Of a stretch of 63,239 nt of DNA, positions 52,753 to 61,786 are shown one piece after another. This stretch comes from Clostridiales bacterium (lineage in GTDB: Bacteria > Bacillota > Clostridia > Oscillospirales > Acutalibacteraceae): the NCBI GenBank assembly GCA_012840445.1, contig DULI01000006.1, forward strand, positions 1-63,239, written 5' to 3'. The notes under the pieces were generated by a model. That model worked only from the letters and a program-made list of their open reading frames with translations, had not been told where the DNA came from and searched no databases. Numbering within the stretch: position 1 is the stretch's first letter; every line of letters starts with the position of its first letter. The position numbers were made by a program, and so were the translations under genes.

Positions 52753-54024
52753 TTAAACAAAACGCAGTGCCTGTTCGATATCGGCTATTATATCGCCGAC
52801 ATATTCAATTCCAACCGACATGCGGATAAGATCGGGCGACACCCCTGCTTCCAGCATCTGCTCATCGGTCAGCTGGCGGTGTGTGGTGCTTGCAGGATGC
52901 AGCACCGATGTGCGGGCATCGGCAACGTGAATTACACACGCCGCAAGTTTCAAATTCTCCATAAAGGTTTCCGCAGCCTCCCTGCCTCCCTTAATGCCGA
53001 AGGATATTACGCCGCAGGTGCCGTTTGGCAGATATTTTTTAACCAGCGGGGCGTATTTGCTGTCCTCAAGACCGGGGTAGTTGACCCAGGCGATTTTTTT
53101 GTTTCCATTCAGGTATTTCGCAACGGAGGTTGCATTCTCCACATGGCATTTTATCCTCAAATGCAGCGTCTCAAGGCCAAGATTGAGCAAAAAGGCATTT
53201 GTGGGGCTTATCTGCATGCCCATATCCCTCATCATCTGAAGCCGCGCCTTGGCAATAAACGCCGCTTTGCCGAAGTGCTCGGTGAAAATCACGCCGTGGT
53301 ATGAATTATCGGGCGTGCAAAGCTGAGGGAACTTGTCATTCTGCGTCCAGTCGAAATTCCCTGAATCCACCACAATGCCGCCCAAAGACACCGCATGCCC
53401 GTCAAGGTATTTGGATGTGGAATGAATCACGATATCGGCGCCAAATTCAATCGGCCGACAGTTTATGGGGGTCGCAAAGGTGTTGTCCACAATAAGCGGT
53501 ATGCTGTTTTTGTGTGCCACTTTAGCAAACCTTTCGATATCTAGTATGGTCAGCGCAGGATTGGCTATAGTCTCTCCGAAAATTAACTTGGTATTTGGCC
53601 TTATTGCCGACTCAATTTCTTCTTCGCTTGAATCGGGCGATATAAAAGTGGTTTCAATTCCTAACTGCCTTAAGGTTACGCTAAACAGATTGTACGTGCC
53701 GCCGTAAATCGAGTTGGAGGAAACAATGTGGTCACCTTTTCTGCACAGCGTCAGCACCGCCGCAGTGGTCGCTGCCTGGCCGGAGGAGGTTAGCATGGCG
53801 CCTATCCCGCCCTCAAGATCGGCAATTTTGCGTTCCACAGCTTCTATTGTCGGGTTACTGATTCTGGTATAAAAATGCCCGCTCTTTTTAAGATCGAACA
53901 TATCGCCCAGAATTTCGGCATCGCTGTACTTAAATGTCGTGCTCTGGAATATAGGAAGCACACGTGACTGCCCGGTCTCAGGCTCCCAGCCGCCTTGAAC
54001 ACATTTGGTATTAATATGGCTCAT
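52753..54024 (-). CDS. metY: O-acetylhomoserine sulfhydrylase (Cys/Met metabolism PLP enzyme)
   Basis: This PLP enzyme makes homocysteine from O-acetylhomoserine and sulfide. The 423-residue protein opens with CVQGGWEPETGQSRVLPIFQ and has FYTRISNPTIEAVERKIADL and SSGQAATTAAVLTL. The PLP Lys lies in HSTSKYLDGH. The length and the residues at the end, STTHRQLTDEQMLEAGVSPD, fit the MetY subgroup better than the shorter MetB/MetC. It follows the CofE-like gene by 24 bases. No S-box or T-box leader is possible in that gap, so control would be at the operon promoter. Confidence 0.93.
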   Translation of the reverse strand: MSHINTKCVQGGWEPETGQSRVLPIFQSTTFKYSDAEILGDMFDLKKSGHFYTRISNPTIEAVERKIADLEGGIGAMLTSSGQAATTAAVLTLCRKGDHIVSSNSIYGGTYNLFSVTLRQLGIETTFISPDSSEEEIESAIRPNTKLIFGETIANPALTILDIERFAKVAHKNSIPLIVDNTFATPINCRPIEFGADIVIHSTSKYLDGHAVSLGGIVVDSGNFDWTQNDKFPQLCTPDNSYHGVIFTEHFGKAAFIAKARLQMMRDMGMQISPTNAFLLNLGLETLHLRIKCHVENATSVAKYLNGNKKIAWVNYPGLEDSKYAPLVKKYLPNGTCGVISFGIKGGREAAETFMENLKLAACVIHVADARTSVLHPASTTHRQLTDEQMLEAGVSPDLIRMSVGIEYVGDIIADIEQALRFV

Positions 54025-54048
54025 AGTTCCACACTTCCAATCTAAAAT

Positions 54049-54840
54049 TTATGTCTGCGGCACCGAGGCGCCAAAGTCTCCGGCGGCAGGCTTGTCATCA
54101 AAAACAGGCTCAACCGCGTCATCCGGCATTTTGCGAACAATGGCTATCGGGGTCTGTTCAGCCGATTGGCACAAGGGATTGTCCTTGAAAATTTGTCGTA
54201 CCATCCTAAGTTCAATATCCCTGCGCGATTTCCCAAGTATTTCTACTCCCAAATCATTGGCATCTACAATAACCACGTCGCACCCCAAATATTCAGACAG
54301 CTCCTTTGCCACCTTGTTGGGTTTCAGCGGAGCAAGTTTTGCATATTTGTTATAGGGTGGTATTACATATTCCCCCGGCCCGTCGATTGCCCTCGCACGG
54401 TTTCCCACAACCCTGTAAAACACCCCTCTTATTCCAAAAGGTTTGGTAATCGCTGCGCAAAAAGCCCCAAACAGTATTAACGGCACACCTATGTCTCTTA
54501 AGGCCAATTCCATGGTATATGGGCTGCCAAGGCCGATACCGTAGGGGGATTTGTAAACAAATCTAACTAAAAATCTTGCCAGCCAGGAGGGTTTAATTTC
54601 AGAAATAGGAAACGCTCTGCCCTGGCTTATGGCCACCATTTTTTCGCTTAAAAATATGCTGTCTCCGGGCTGAAGATAGGGCCTTACATATTTATCCATT
54701 ATTTCCTTCAGGTCGTCTCCTTTAACGACCAGATGGGTCCTAACTGGGAACCGCGCAAACTTGCCGTAGTCAGTATCTATCAGCAGTTTTTTGTCCGGAT
54801 TTGGTTTCAAACAGGAAATGTCCGTAATATTCTGGCTCAT
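54049..54840 (-). CDS. F420-0:gamma-glutamyl ligase (CofE)-like protein
   Basis: This 263-residue protein belongs to the F420_ligase family (PF01996). It shows VRTHLVVKGDDLKEIMDKYV, a GDSIFLSEKMVAISQGR motif and later VVIVDANDLGVEILG. In methanogens and Actinobacteria CofE adds glutamate to coenzyme F420, but most Clostridia make no F420 and no other cof gene is near. It could ligate glutamate to another acid. AAGGAAGT precedes the ATG. It lies between a trkA gene and metY, 24-25 bases from each. Confidence 0.85.
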   Translation of the reverse strand: MSQNITDISCLKPNPDKKLLIDTDYGKFARFPVRTHLVVKGDDLKEIMDKYVRPYLQPGDSIFLSEKMVAISQGRAFPISEIKPSWLARFLVRFVYKSPYGIGLGSPYTMELALRDIGVPLILFGAFCAAITKPFGIRGVFYRVVGNRARAIDGPGEYVIPPYNKYAKLAPLKPNKVAKELSEYLGCDVVIVDANDLGVEILGKSRRDIELRMVRQIFKDNPLCQSAEQTPIAIVRKMPDDAVEPVFDDKPAAGDFGASVPQT

Positions 54841-54865
54841 TTTATTACTTCCTTTATATTAAAAT

Positions 54866-55519
54866 CTAATGAAAAATCTTTTCTATGGCTTTCTGGCTTT
54901 CCTTTTCAAGGAACACAATAAGCCGGTCGCCGGGTAACAGCACAGTGTCGCCTCGGGGGATCTCCAACCTACCGTTTCGCGTCAAAGACACAATAATGCA
55001 GTTTCTCGGAAGGCCAAGTTCCGACAGCTTATGGCCACTGTACCTCCAGTTCTTCGGAACCACCAGTTCAATAATTTCGGATTCTCCGTTGTTAAGCGTC
55101 AAAAGCATCCTGAAACCGGAAGTGTCCACTTCCATTTCAATAAGGTCGGTTATCAGTTTGGTGCTGCAGACCACAATATCCGCGCCCAGCATCTTCATTA
55201 TATCAATATTTTTGGGATTATTGGCCCTTGCAATTACTTTTTTTATGTTAAACCTGTGTTTTCCCAGCTCGCATGCGACAATATTGTCCTGGTCGGTACC
55301 GGTTACCGCAAGCAGTACATCCGCCTTGTCGGCTCCCGCTTTGGACAGGGATTCCACGGTAGTGCCGTCAGAACAAATCACCGGCACATCCAGCAGATTG
55401 GCAATATGCTCGCAACGGTCGTGGTTACGCTCTATAAGTTTTACATCCATGCCGCGCTGCATTAATGTTTTTGTGGCGAAATAACCCAGCTTGCCACCGC
55501 CTACAATTATTACCCTCAT
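54866..55519 (-). CDS. TrkA-family potassium channel regulatory protein
   Basis: This 217-residue cytoplasmic protein has an N-terminal RCK/TrkA-N domain (about 1-120, with IIVGGGKLGYFATKTLMQRG and VICSDGTTVESL) and a TrkA-C domain (about 135-217). Such proteins gate Trk/Ktr potassium channels in response to NAD(H), ATP or c-di-AMP. A second homologue lies immediately upstream, but no membrane subunit (TrkH/KtrB) is within the window. The start follows a run of AGGCGGTAGGG. Confidence 0.93.
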   Translation of the reverse strand: MRVIIVGGGKLGYFATKTLMQRGMDVKLIERNHDRCEHIANLLDVPVICSDGTTVESLSKAGADKADVLLAVTGTDQDNIVACELGKHRFNIKKVIARANNPKNIDIMKMLGADIVVCSTKLITDLIEMEVDTSGFRMLLTLNNGESEIIELVVPKNWRYSGHKLSELGLPRNCIIVSLTRNGRLEIPRGDTVLLPGDRLIVFLEKESQKAIEKIFH

Positions 55520-55547
55520 TTTTCCCTACCGCCTTTTGCAATTTGCT

Positions 55548-56165
55548 TCAGTCAACAATACTGGTGAAAACCACCTTTTCGTTTTCCCTAAGTATATAAT
55601 CAGGGTCCAGTGCCAACTGCAAATCGCCGCTACTGTCCACTATGCCAAAAACCATTTCACCCTCAAAAACGGGTATTTCGTGCAGTTTTAGGCCTATCCA
55701 GTGCTTGTCGGCGCGCACAGTAAAAATGGCGGTATGGGTTCCAAATGAAACCGTCTGGGAATGAGTCTGCCCAAGGATAGAATTCAATACCGCACCCTCG
55801 GTGATTTTGGTGGGACAAACCGTCGCCATTCCAAGATGTTCAAACACATCCTCCCTTGACGGGTCGGCAATAACCGATATCACTCGGGGGACCTTATATA
55901 AAAGAGTTGCTGTTTGGGAGATTACAATATTAAGATTATCATCAGTTGTCGCAGCAACCACAGCATCGCTCGAATTAATGCCCGCTTCCTCCAAAACCTC
56001 GGTGTCCAGGGGTATGCCTGTCACCGTAATACCGGAAAAATCATCGCTTAAATTGTCAAAACAGGAAGGGTTATCATCAACTATAGATACATAATGGCCC
56101 AGCCGGCTAAGTACCGAGGCTAACATTGCACCAACCGGGCTGCAGCCAATTATTAGCACATTCAT
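55548..56165 (-). CDS. TrkA-family potassium channel regulatory protein, second copy
   Basis: This 205-residue RCK protein has the dinucleotide fold VLIIGCSPVGAMLASVLSRL and the strand-end acidic pair VSIVDDN, then VVAATTDDNLNIVIS. A TrkA-C domain follows (about 125-205). It differs clearly from the copy 28 bases downstream; the two resemble the two tandem subunits in some clostridial Trk systems. GGGGGA precedes the ATG, and a promoter is seen at 56225-56252. It is probably first in a short operon with trkA, the cofE-like gene and metY. Confidence 0.92.
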   Translation of the reverse strand: MNVLIIGCSPVGAMLASVLSRLGHYVSIVDDNPSCFDNLSDDFSGITVTGIPLDTEVLEEAGINSSDAVVAATTDDNLNIVISQTATLLYKVPRVISVIADPSREDVFEHLGMATVCPTKITEGAVLNSILGQTHSQTVSFGTHTAIFTVRADKHWIGLKLHEIPVFEGEMVFGIVDSSGDLQLALDPDYILRENEKVVFTSIVD

Positions 56166-56224
56166 AATATTCCCCCATGAAAAGCGAAAATAAACCCTAC
56201 CTTTTTAATATTTATAATTATTAA

Positions 56225-56252
56225 ATTATATCACACCGATACAAATTTTCAA
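56225..56252 (-). promoter_or_regulatory. promoter before the trkA pair
   Basis: On the minus strand TTGAAA (56247-56252) and TATAAT (56225-56230) are 16 bases apart, about 60 bases before trkA. It suggests that trkA-trkA-cofE-like-metY form a unit separate from rnfCD. Confidence 0.6.
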
Positions 56253-56266
56253 CATTCCGTAGAAAC

Positions 56267-57277
56267 TCAAGACAACAATCTGCCGTAATTTTCCCGTCCT
56301 GCATGTCCCTTCAGGCTTTTGGCTTTGCCCGTAAGAATAAGAAGTGCAACTTGGTCACACAATACCGATATCCAATTGGCCACTATATGCGAAAAGATAA
56401 CGGCATACTCGGTAATTCCTTTGTACCTGAGGGACATAACAATAACCGCAATAACAACGCCGTATATAACCCTGCCGATTGAAGTTTTGGGGCTTAAGGT
56501 CACGTTCCCGGCAATGAATATGGCTGCAAACATATATGAAGAAGCGGAAATCTCACATAAAATCGAATACAGCGCCCCGCTGCCGGTGCGGTTAAATATC
56601 ACCGCGATTACAGCGGCAGCAAAAATCATGGACATTGTAACCTGCCAGGCAACCGCCCTTCTGTAAAACAAAAATACCATAACCGCCGCCATAACTATTA
56701 TGCAGGTTGTCCCCATTCCGCCCGGTACCCTTCCGGTCAGAATCTGGACCATATCAAACTGGGGCTTAATTTTAAGCTGCAGGCTCTGGGCGATGGATTG
56801 GGAGGTGGCAAAACTAAACTCGCTTTTGAAAATCGGAAAACTGTTGAAAAACCCTACCATTGGGTAGGTGTCCATTTTTCCGGGAGCGATAGACAGCATA
56901 AACAGCCACCCGATAACCGGCGGGCTAAACAAATTTTCATAGAATTCATTCATTACAACATCTATTATTACAACCGAAAAAACACTGCCCAATGCCGGCA
57001 ACCACCAGGGTACGGTTACGGGGCACAGCAAAGCCAGAATTAGTCCTGTAATTGCCGGCTGCAAACCGGCGGAAAACCCACGGCCCTTTACAAAATTGCC
57101 GGCACATTGGGCCAGCCAGCCCGCAAGCATGCTGAGGGTACTGATAAACAGTACCCTCAGCCCGTTTTGGACAATTGATATTATCACAAGGGGCAAAAGG
57201 GAGACCAAAATATCGCTGTAAAGCGTATTGACCGTATCCTCACAGTGAATGAAGGGTGCCGCATTTGGTTTACGCAT
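56267..57277 (-). CDS. rnfD: Rnf electron-transport complex subunit RnfD
   Basis: RnfD is a membrane subunit of the ferredoxin:NAD oxidoreductase that pumps Na+ or H+. This 336-residue protein has about nine or ten hydrophobic helices, begins RKPNAAPFIHCEDTVNTLYSDIL, and has FSFATSQSIAQ, the region of the covalent FMN Thr in other RnfD. GRVPGGMGTT follows. The ATG at 57277 overlaps the rnfC stop by 8 bases (ATGCGTAA), with AGGAG 11 bases upstream, so the two are coupled. RnfG, E, A and B genes are absent downstream. Confidence 0.9.
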   Translation of the reverse strand: MRKPNAAPFIHCEDTVNTLYSDILVSLLPLVIISIVQNGLRVLFISTLSMLAGWLAQCAGNFVKGRGFSAGLQPAITGLILALLCPVTVPWWLPALGSVFSVVIIDVVMNEFYENLFSPPVIGWLFMLSIAPGKMDTYPMVGFFNSFPIFKSEFSFATSQSIAQSLQLKIKPQFDMVQILTGRVPGGMGTTCIIVMAAVMVFLFYRRAVAWQVTMSMIFAAAVIAVIFNRTGSGALYSILCEISASSYMFAAIFIAGNVTLSPKTSIGRVIYGVVIAVIVMSLRYKGITEYAVIFSHIVANWISVLCDQVALLILTGKAKSLKGHAGRENYGRLLS

Positions 57278-58520
57278 TATATGCAATCTCCTTTTTATAG
57301 TCATATGCCTTTTTGCGGCAATATTTCATAATCTCTGTCACCGGTTGGCATGACGGACAAATATAGGAGCAGCAACCGCAACCAATACAACTGGCGGCGC
57401 CAAGCTGCGAAACCCTGGCGAAATCCTCCTGCTTTACCGCACCCATTATATAATAGGGGTTAAGCCCTACGGGGCAGACCGAACCGCATCTGCCGCAGCC
57501 TATGCAGCTAACCGTTTTATATTCGCGCGTTTTAACCAATGGCGTCAGCGCGGTTTGCGAAACATAAAGCGGTGAATCAAGTGCAGCCGTTTTGCCAGTC
57601 ATAATGCCTCCGGCAATAACCCTTTCGATTGTGCCAAAAGCCTGGCACTGTTCAAGCAGTGTTTTTATTGGTGTGCCAAACGGCACTTCTATGTTGCCAG
57701 GTTCCGCGATACCCTCTCCCCAAACGGTTACAACCACAGAAACCTGGGGCAAACCATAGGCAGCGGCCTGGTATATCGCTCTTAAAGCCTGCACCCCTAT
57801 CATTACCCCGTTTACCCTCTCGCAAAAACCTTTAACCGCCGGGGTGGACGGGTATTTGCCTTTCACGTTGACTATCTGTATCCCTTGAAGATTATCTGTA
57901 AACAGCTTTGCATTTCTATAGTTTTTCTTTATGCACAGATATTTTTGCTCACAGCCGAGGGCATGGGCTACCAAATTCAACCCTGCTGCCACTTCGTTGG
58001 CGAAATTAAGCAAAACGGCGGTAGATGCCGCGGTAAAAGGCTGGTCGTCAACCCCGTAGGCAATAACGGCTTGGACCTCACGGTTTTTAAGGTCTTCCAA
58101 TTTTTTAAACAGTCTTACCCCATCTACCTCATCAATTACTGCCGACTTTCTAACCATTTCTATTAATGAATCAAAATCATATTCGGGCAACTGCTCTTTA
58201 AATGGGCGCTCAATTTGCGGGCTCTCGCTTGTTTTTACCACGCCGCATGGCACCTTTCCAATTCCCGGAATTCTTAACAGTTCGGTTGAAATGAACTCCC
58301 CGTCAAAAGGCGAATAAACATACAGTCCTTTTTTATTGGATTGGGCTATTAACTGATATTTGCTTATCAGCTCATTAGGACCGACTTTCAAATACATTTC
58401 ATCGTCACCCAAAGCCGCAAGAGGAATTCTAGCAAATTCAGGACGAGCCGAATTCTTTATCTCGGTGTTAATATTGACTTTTTGATAAAATTTTACGCCT
58501 TTTCTGGCAAAAATGAACAT
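57270..58520 (-). CDS. RnfC-like protein without flavin/NADH motifs
   Basis: This 416-residue protein aligns with RnfC, the cytoplasmic FMN/NADH and iron-sulfur subunit. Both [4Fe-4S] motifs are intact: CIGCGRCGSVCP (339-350) and CIGCGCCSYICP (378-389), and an SLBB region lies around VVTVWGEGIAEPGN. The glycine-rich GGAGFPT that normally binds FMN/NADH is replaced by EVDGVRL. Also, NGAECEPY reads YGVDDQPF, and the KYPQGxEKQ motif reads KYPSTPAV. So it may carry electrons without oxidising NADH. GAGGTG lies 8 bases before the ATG. rnfD follows with an 8-base overlap. Confidence 0.82.
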   Translation of the reverse strand: MFIFARKGVKFYQKVNINTEIKNSARPEFARIPLAALGDDEMYLKVGPNELISKYQLIAQSNKKGLYVYSPFDGEFISTELLRIPGIGKVPCGVVKTSESPQIERPFKEQLPEYDFDSLIEMVRKSAVIDEVDGVRLFKKLEDLKNREVQAVIAYGVDDQPFTAASTAVLLNFANEVAAGLNLVAHALGCEQKYLCIKKNYRNAKLFTDNLQGIQIVNVKGKYPSTPAVKGFCERVNGVMIGVQALRAIYQAAAYGLPQVSVVVTVWGEGIAEPGNIEVPFGTPIKTLLEQCQAFGTIERVIAGGIMTGKTAALDSPLYVSQTALTPLVKTREYKTVSCIGCGRCGSVCPVGLNPYYIMGAVKQEDFARVSQLGAASCIGCGCCSYICPSCQPVTEIMKYCRKKAYDYKKEIAYNA

Positions 58521-58647
58521 CCTTTTTTCACCTCTTGCATACAGGCTGTCCCAATAATATTATAGTATAAAAGGCCCTTTTCCGGCGCGGCATTTGTGCT
58601 AGTAAAGGTTCCTAAAAACTTTCATACACCTTAAGGAGGTGCCGCCG

Positions 58648-59235
58648 GTGACCATACATTTAGAGGAACCCTGGCGACTCAGAGTAACATTAAGCGCAAA
58701 AGAATTGTTAGACTACCAATTAACCTTTGACGACCTAGATTACAACTGTCCTGAAACCAGAAAGATATTAGGTTTGCTGATTCAAGCCGCCGCAGAACAG
58801 ACCAATTTCAATATTGACCAAGGCAAACTGCTAATTGAAGTTTTTCCGGGTCAGGCAGGCGGGTGTACGATTTATTTCACCAAGATTGGAACGCCTTGCA
58901 AAAAACAGCGACGGTTAAAGATTAAAAAGTCCACTCCGTCAGTCGTTCCCTACATATTTGAATTTGCTTCAAGCGGGGATATGCTTTCGGCAGTGGAACA
59001 GCTTTACATGCGAAACGAGTTCAGAGACTTAAAAAGCAAACTATATTTGTTAGACGGCAAATACCGGCTTATTATCTACCCCGACACCGACGAAAACTTC
59101 ACCGTTGTGCTTGGCGAGTTCGCCGAGGCGGTTTACCGCAAAAATATAGCTACCGCCTACACAACCGAATACGGAAAGCTTTTAGCAGGAGATAACGCTA
59201 TTAAAAAAATTGGAAAGGCTTTGGCCGTAAATTAA
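58648..59235 (+). CDS. mecA: adaptor protein MecA-like
   Basis: MecA-family adaptors deliver substrates to the ClpC-ClpP protease; in Bacillus the target is ComK. The 195-residue protein begins VTIHLEEPWRLRVTLSAKEL, with the N-terminal binding domain at about 1-85. A C-terminal ClpC-binding domain (about 105-190) follows, with FEFASSGDMLSAVEQLYM and YRLIIYPDTDENFTVVLGEF. A GTG at 58648 is chosen: it has AAGGAGG 8 bases upstream, whereas the earlier GTG at 58639 overlaps that site. The last 4 bases overlap rpe tail to tail. Confidence 0.9.
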   Translation: MTIHLEEPWRLRVTLSAKELLDYQLTFDDLDYNCPETRKILGLLIQAAAEQTNFNIDQGKLLIEVFPGQAGGCTIYFTKIGTPCKKQRRLKIKKSTPSVVPYIFEFASSGDMLSAVEQLYMRNEFRDLKSKLYLLDGKYRLIIYPDTDENFTVVLGEFAEAVYRKNIATAYTTEYGKLLAGDNAIKKIGKALAVN

Positions 59236-59882
59236 TCATCAATGGATTTCAGTTCTTTTACCGTTTCCTGCATATTCTGCGCGTTAAACAGATAGCTTCC
59301 AACAACCAGAACCGTGGCCCCGGCGTCAACTGCCAGCCGGGCGGTCTGTCCGTTTATACCGCCGTCTATTTCCAATTCAATATCAAGACCTCTTTTAATG
59401 CTTTCGGCCTTTAAAATTCTTAATTTTTCAAGCGCCGAAGGCATAAATGTTTGTCCCCCAAAACCCGGTTCGACCGACATTACCAGAATCATGTCGGCAA
59501 GCTCAAGATACGGGAAAATCTCGCGCGGGTCAGTTTTAGGTTTTATTGTAAGGCAGGATTTTACACCAAACCCCTTTATCTCTTTCAGGGTCTCTGCAAC
59601 CGGTGACCCGGCTTCATAATGAAATCCCAGCCAGTCCGAAACTTCGGCGAACTCCTTAATATATCTATGTGGGCGATCTATCATCAAATGCACATCCAGC
59701 GGCAGGCTGGTGTGCTTTTTTATTGACCTTATAACCGGAAGCCCGAAGGATATGTTTGGGACAAAAATCCCGTCCATGACATCAAGATGAAGCATATCCG
59801 CCCCGGCCGCCTCCAATTCTTTAAGGGAGGCGGCAAGCTCCAAAAAATCAGCCGTTAAAACCGACGGGGAAATTTTAATCAA
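59232..59882 (-). CDS. rpe: ribulose-phosphate 3-epimerase
   Basis: Rpe interconverts ribulose-5-phosphate and xylulose-5-phosphate in the pentose phosphate pathway. The 216-residue TIM barrel starts IKISPSVLTADFLEL and has the metal-binding LHLDVMDGIFVPNISFG, then LDVHLMI, MSVEPGFGGQTF and ELEIDGGIN. A TTG at 59882 is chosen, since AGAGGTGG ends 5 bases before it; a GTG 9 bases earlier is inside that ribosome site. The usual ALNPxTP segment reads TIKPKTDP. It converges with mecA, with overlapping stop codons. Confidence 0.95.
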   Translation of the reverse strand: MIKISPSVLTADFLELAASLKELEAAGADMLHLDVMDGIFVPNISFGLPVIRSIKKHTSLPLDVHLMIDRPHRYIKEFAEVSDWLGFHYEAGSPVAETLKEIKGFGVKSCLTIKPKTDPREIFPYLELADMILVMSVEPGFGGQTFMPSALEKLRILKAESIKRGLDIELEIDGGINGQTARLAVDAGATVLVVGSYLFNAQNMQETVKELKSIDD

Positions 59883-59891
59883 AAAATCCAC

Positions 59892-60096
59892 CTCTTGCCC
59901 TTAATTTACTAATATTTTAAATGAAAGCTGAATAAAGTTCAACTGAAATCAAAAACAATTGCTGCAGGAACCATGGGCTTGAACTGTAAGTCCTATCAAG
60001 TTTTATTGCATTTTTGCAAAGCACGAAAGAGAATCCTTTTTAACTAGTCACGGTAAATAATGAAATATTCTGCCTTGCCATATTTATATTCACATA
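59892..60096. other. gene-free stretch, nothing identified
   Basis: About 200 A/T-rich bases between the rpe start and the terminator of the DUF4340 gene. I see short repeats such as TTGCATTTTTGCAA near 60006 but no supported frame, promoter pair or RNA fold. Confidence 0.6.
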
Positions 60097-60135
60097 AAAA
60101 AACAGAGCATATTTAACTACTCAAATATACTCTGT
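60097..60135 (-). terminator. terminator of the DUF4340/GldG operon
   Basis: ACAGAG-C-ATATTT (60102-60114) pairs with AAATAT-A-CTCTGT (60123-60135), with one C/A mismatch between two 6-bp stems, followed on the minus strand by a T run (60097-60102). It is 17 bases after the DUF4340 gene stop. Confidence 0.8.
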
Positions 60136-60151
60136 TTTAGTCTATAAACCT

Positions 60152-61786
60152 TTAATCTGCTGTCATTGTGGGGTCCGGAACCTCCAGACCATTAATGAGG
60201 TTTTGGGCATAGGTTAAAATCTTGTCAATTTTAGCTGATGTTACCAACCCCAAAGTATTTCCGTTCGTGGTGATTAAGTACCGCCTGTCGGAATATCTGT
60301 AAAAATCCAGAACAATCGGTTCTCTGCTGGTATCTGTTAAGGTCACGGTAATTGTAGCAACGTGCTCTCCTGAAGGAGGTTCGGTTTTAAACTCCATTGG
60401 GGATATTGTCAATAGATGCAGATAAAAATTTCTGAACTGGTCGGCATTTACCGGAATATCACCTGAACGAACCTCCAAAATTGAGGTTGAATCATCTGCG
60501 GTTTTGTGGGTCAGTTTAAATGTGATATCCTGGTTGCCCGATTTGACCCTTAAATTATCCACGGTCGTAATATCTTCCATCAAGACAACCGGGCTGAAAA
60601 AGTCTACAGGCTTGCTCTCGGCAAACCCCAGAGACGAGGTCGAAAGCTTATAGATTACCGGCACGTCGTTGACCATGGCGGCATAATAGGAGTTTTCAGC
60701 CTTGCTGGCCTTTATAACAACCGTTTGTTCGCCGACCTTAAAGGTAATCACAGCTTCCGGTTTGTCAAGCTTATATTCTTTTATCTGGTCAGCTGTGGGA
60801 TGGAGCACATACGCTCCATCGGCTATAAGCCCCGATGCCACTACGCTTAGCACATTCGAAAAGGTTTCCTCGGTTACATTCTGCTTTACAGGTTCCACCA
60901 AAAAATATGGCACCATTGTGTTGTAGGGATTGGGAATAAACTTCATACGCTGTGGGAAGTTGGTCCCTTCGAATGTGACATAGTCAAACTTCACCAATTT
61001 GTTGTTTACATCAAAATACTGCGAATTTGCGTCGGTTTTCTCGATAGGAGAAACCATATTAATGTCTGCAAAATGGGTCCTGTCAACATTAAAATTGCCA
61101 ACGGTTGACGTATCAAGCAGGTAGACCTTGTCATCCGTTGAAATCTTTGCATAGCTTCCCGAATTGTCAGGCGCCACATTTCCAATACTCAGCGTGTAAC
61201 TATTCTGGCTGTCGATGCACTCCACATTAATTACGGTAAGCGGATTGTCAAGCCCGTAATCAGCATCGGTTTCACCCATGGTGCGCACAGCATAAACCTT
61301 GGCCGCCCTCTGCACGGTGGACAGGGTGGAGTAAGTATCAATTAAATTTTTGTCCACACCTTCAATATACCAGTCTCTACCGGTATCAGAAGCCTGGCTG
61401 TCCTGCTCGGGATAAAGTATAAAATTATCATATACATTTTTTATCGTAATCCTAGAAATATCATCAACCGACACTTCGGTCAGCAGTATTTGCCCCACAG
61501 TATCCGAGCTTGCATCATCGCCGGCATCGGGTATAAATTTAACAACCAGAAACAGCGCCGCAACCAATACCACCAAAACCGCAAAGGAAACAATAATATT
61601 GCGCACGGTCTTGTTGGTGGCAGGCCTCTTATCCTTATATACAGGCTTTGAAAAAATTGTGGAGTTTTGGAATTCGGAATTTAAGTCTTCCCCGTCTTCA
61701 TTTATAAGGCTGTCCAGCTGATTGCCCGGCTGTTCGGGAGTATCAGGCTCCATCTTTGGACGGTCCTGTTCGGGGAGATTGCTCAT
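60152..61786 (-). CDS. DUF4340 domain membrane protein
   Basis: This 544-residue protein has an acidic, Pro-rich cytoplasmic N terminus (about 1-63), one membrane helix (about 64-86, IVSFAVLVVLVAALFLVVKF) and a large extracytoplasmic region with DUF4340 features (about 95-530). The latter alternates YILxx-type strands such as YGLDNPLTVINVE and YKLDKPEAVITFK. DUF4340 proteins are usually encoded beside GldG/ABC-2 transporter genes of unknown function. The ATG overlaps the stop of the preceding GldG-like gene (ATGA), so they are coupled. The function is unknown. Confidence 0.88.
   Translation of the reverse strand: MSNLPEQDRPKMEPDTPEQPGNQLDSLINEDGEDLNSEFQNSTIFSKPVYKDKRPATNKTVRNIIVSFAVLVVLVAALFLVVKFIPDAGDDASSDTVGQILLTEVSVDDISRITIKNVYDNFILYPEQDSQASDTGRDWYIEGVDKNLIDTYSTLSTVQRAAKVYAVRTMGETDADYGLDNPLTVINVECIDSQNSYTLSIGNVAPDNSGSYAKISTDDKVYLLDTSTVGNFNVDRTHFADINMVSPIEKTDANSQYFDVNNKLVKFDYVTFEGTNFPQRMKFIPNPYNTMVPYFLVEPVKQNVTEETFSNVLSVVASGLIADGAYVLHPTADQIKEYKLDKPEAVITFKVGEQTVVIKASKAENSYYAAMVNDVPVIYKLSTSSLGFAESKPVDFFSPVVLMEDITTVDNLRVKSGNQDITFKLTHKTADDSTSILEVRSGDIPVNADQFRNFYLHLLTISPMEFKTEPPSGEHVATITVTLTDTSREPIVLDFYRYSDRRYLITTNGNTLGLVTSAKIDKILTYAQNLINGLEVPDPTMTAD

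Noticed and set aside
54025-54048. SAM riboswitch or T-box before metY
   Set aside because: The gap to the CofE-like gene is only 24 bases, with no room for either.
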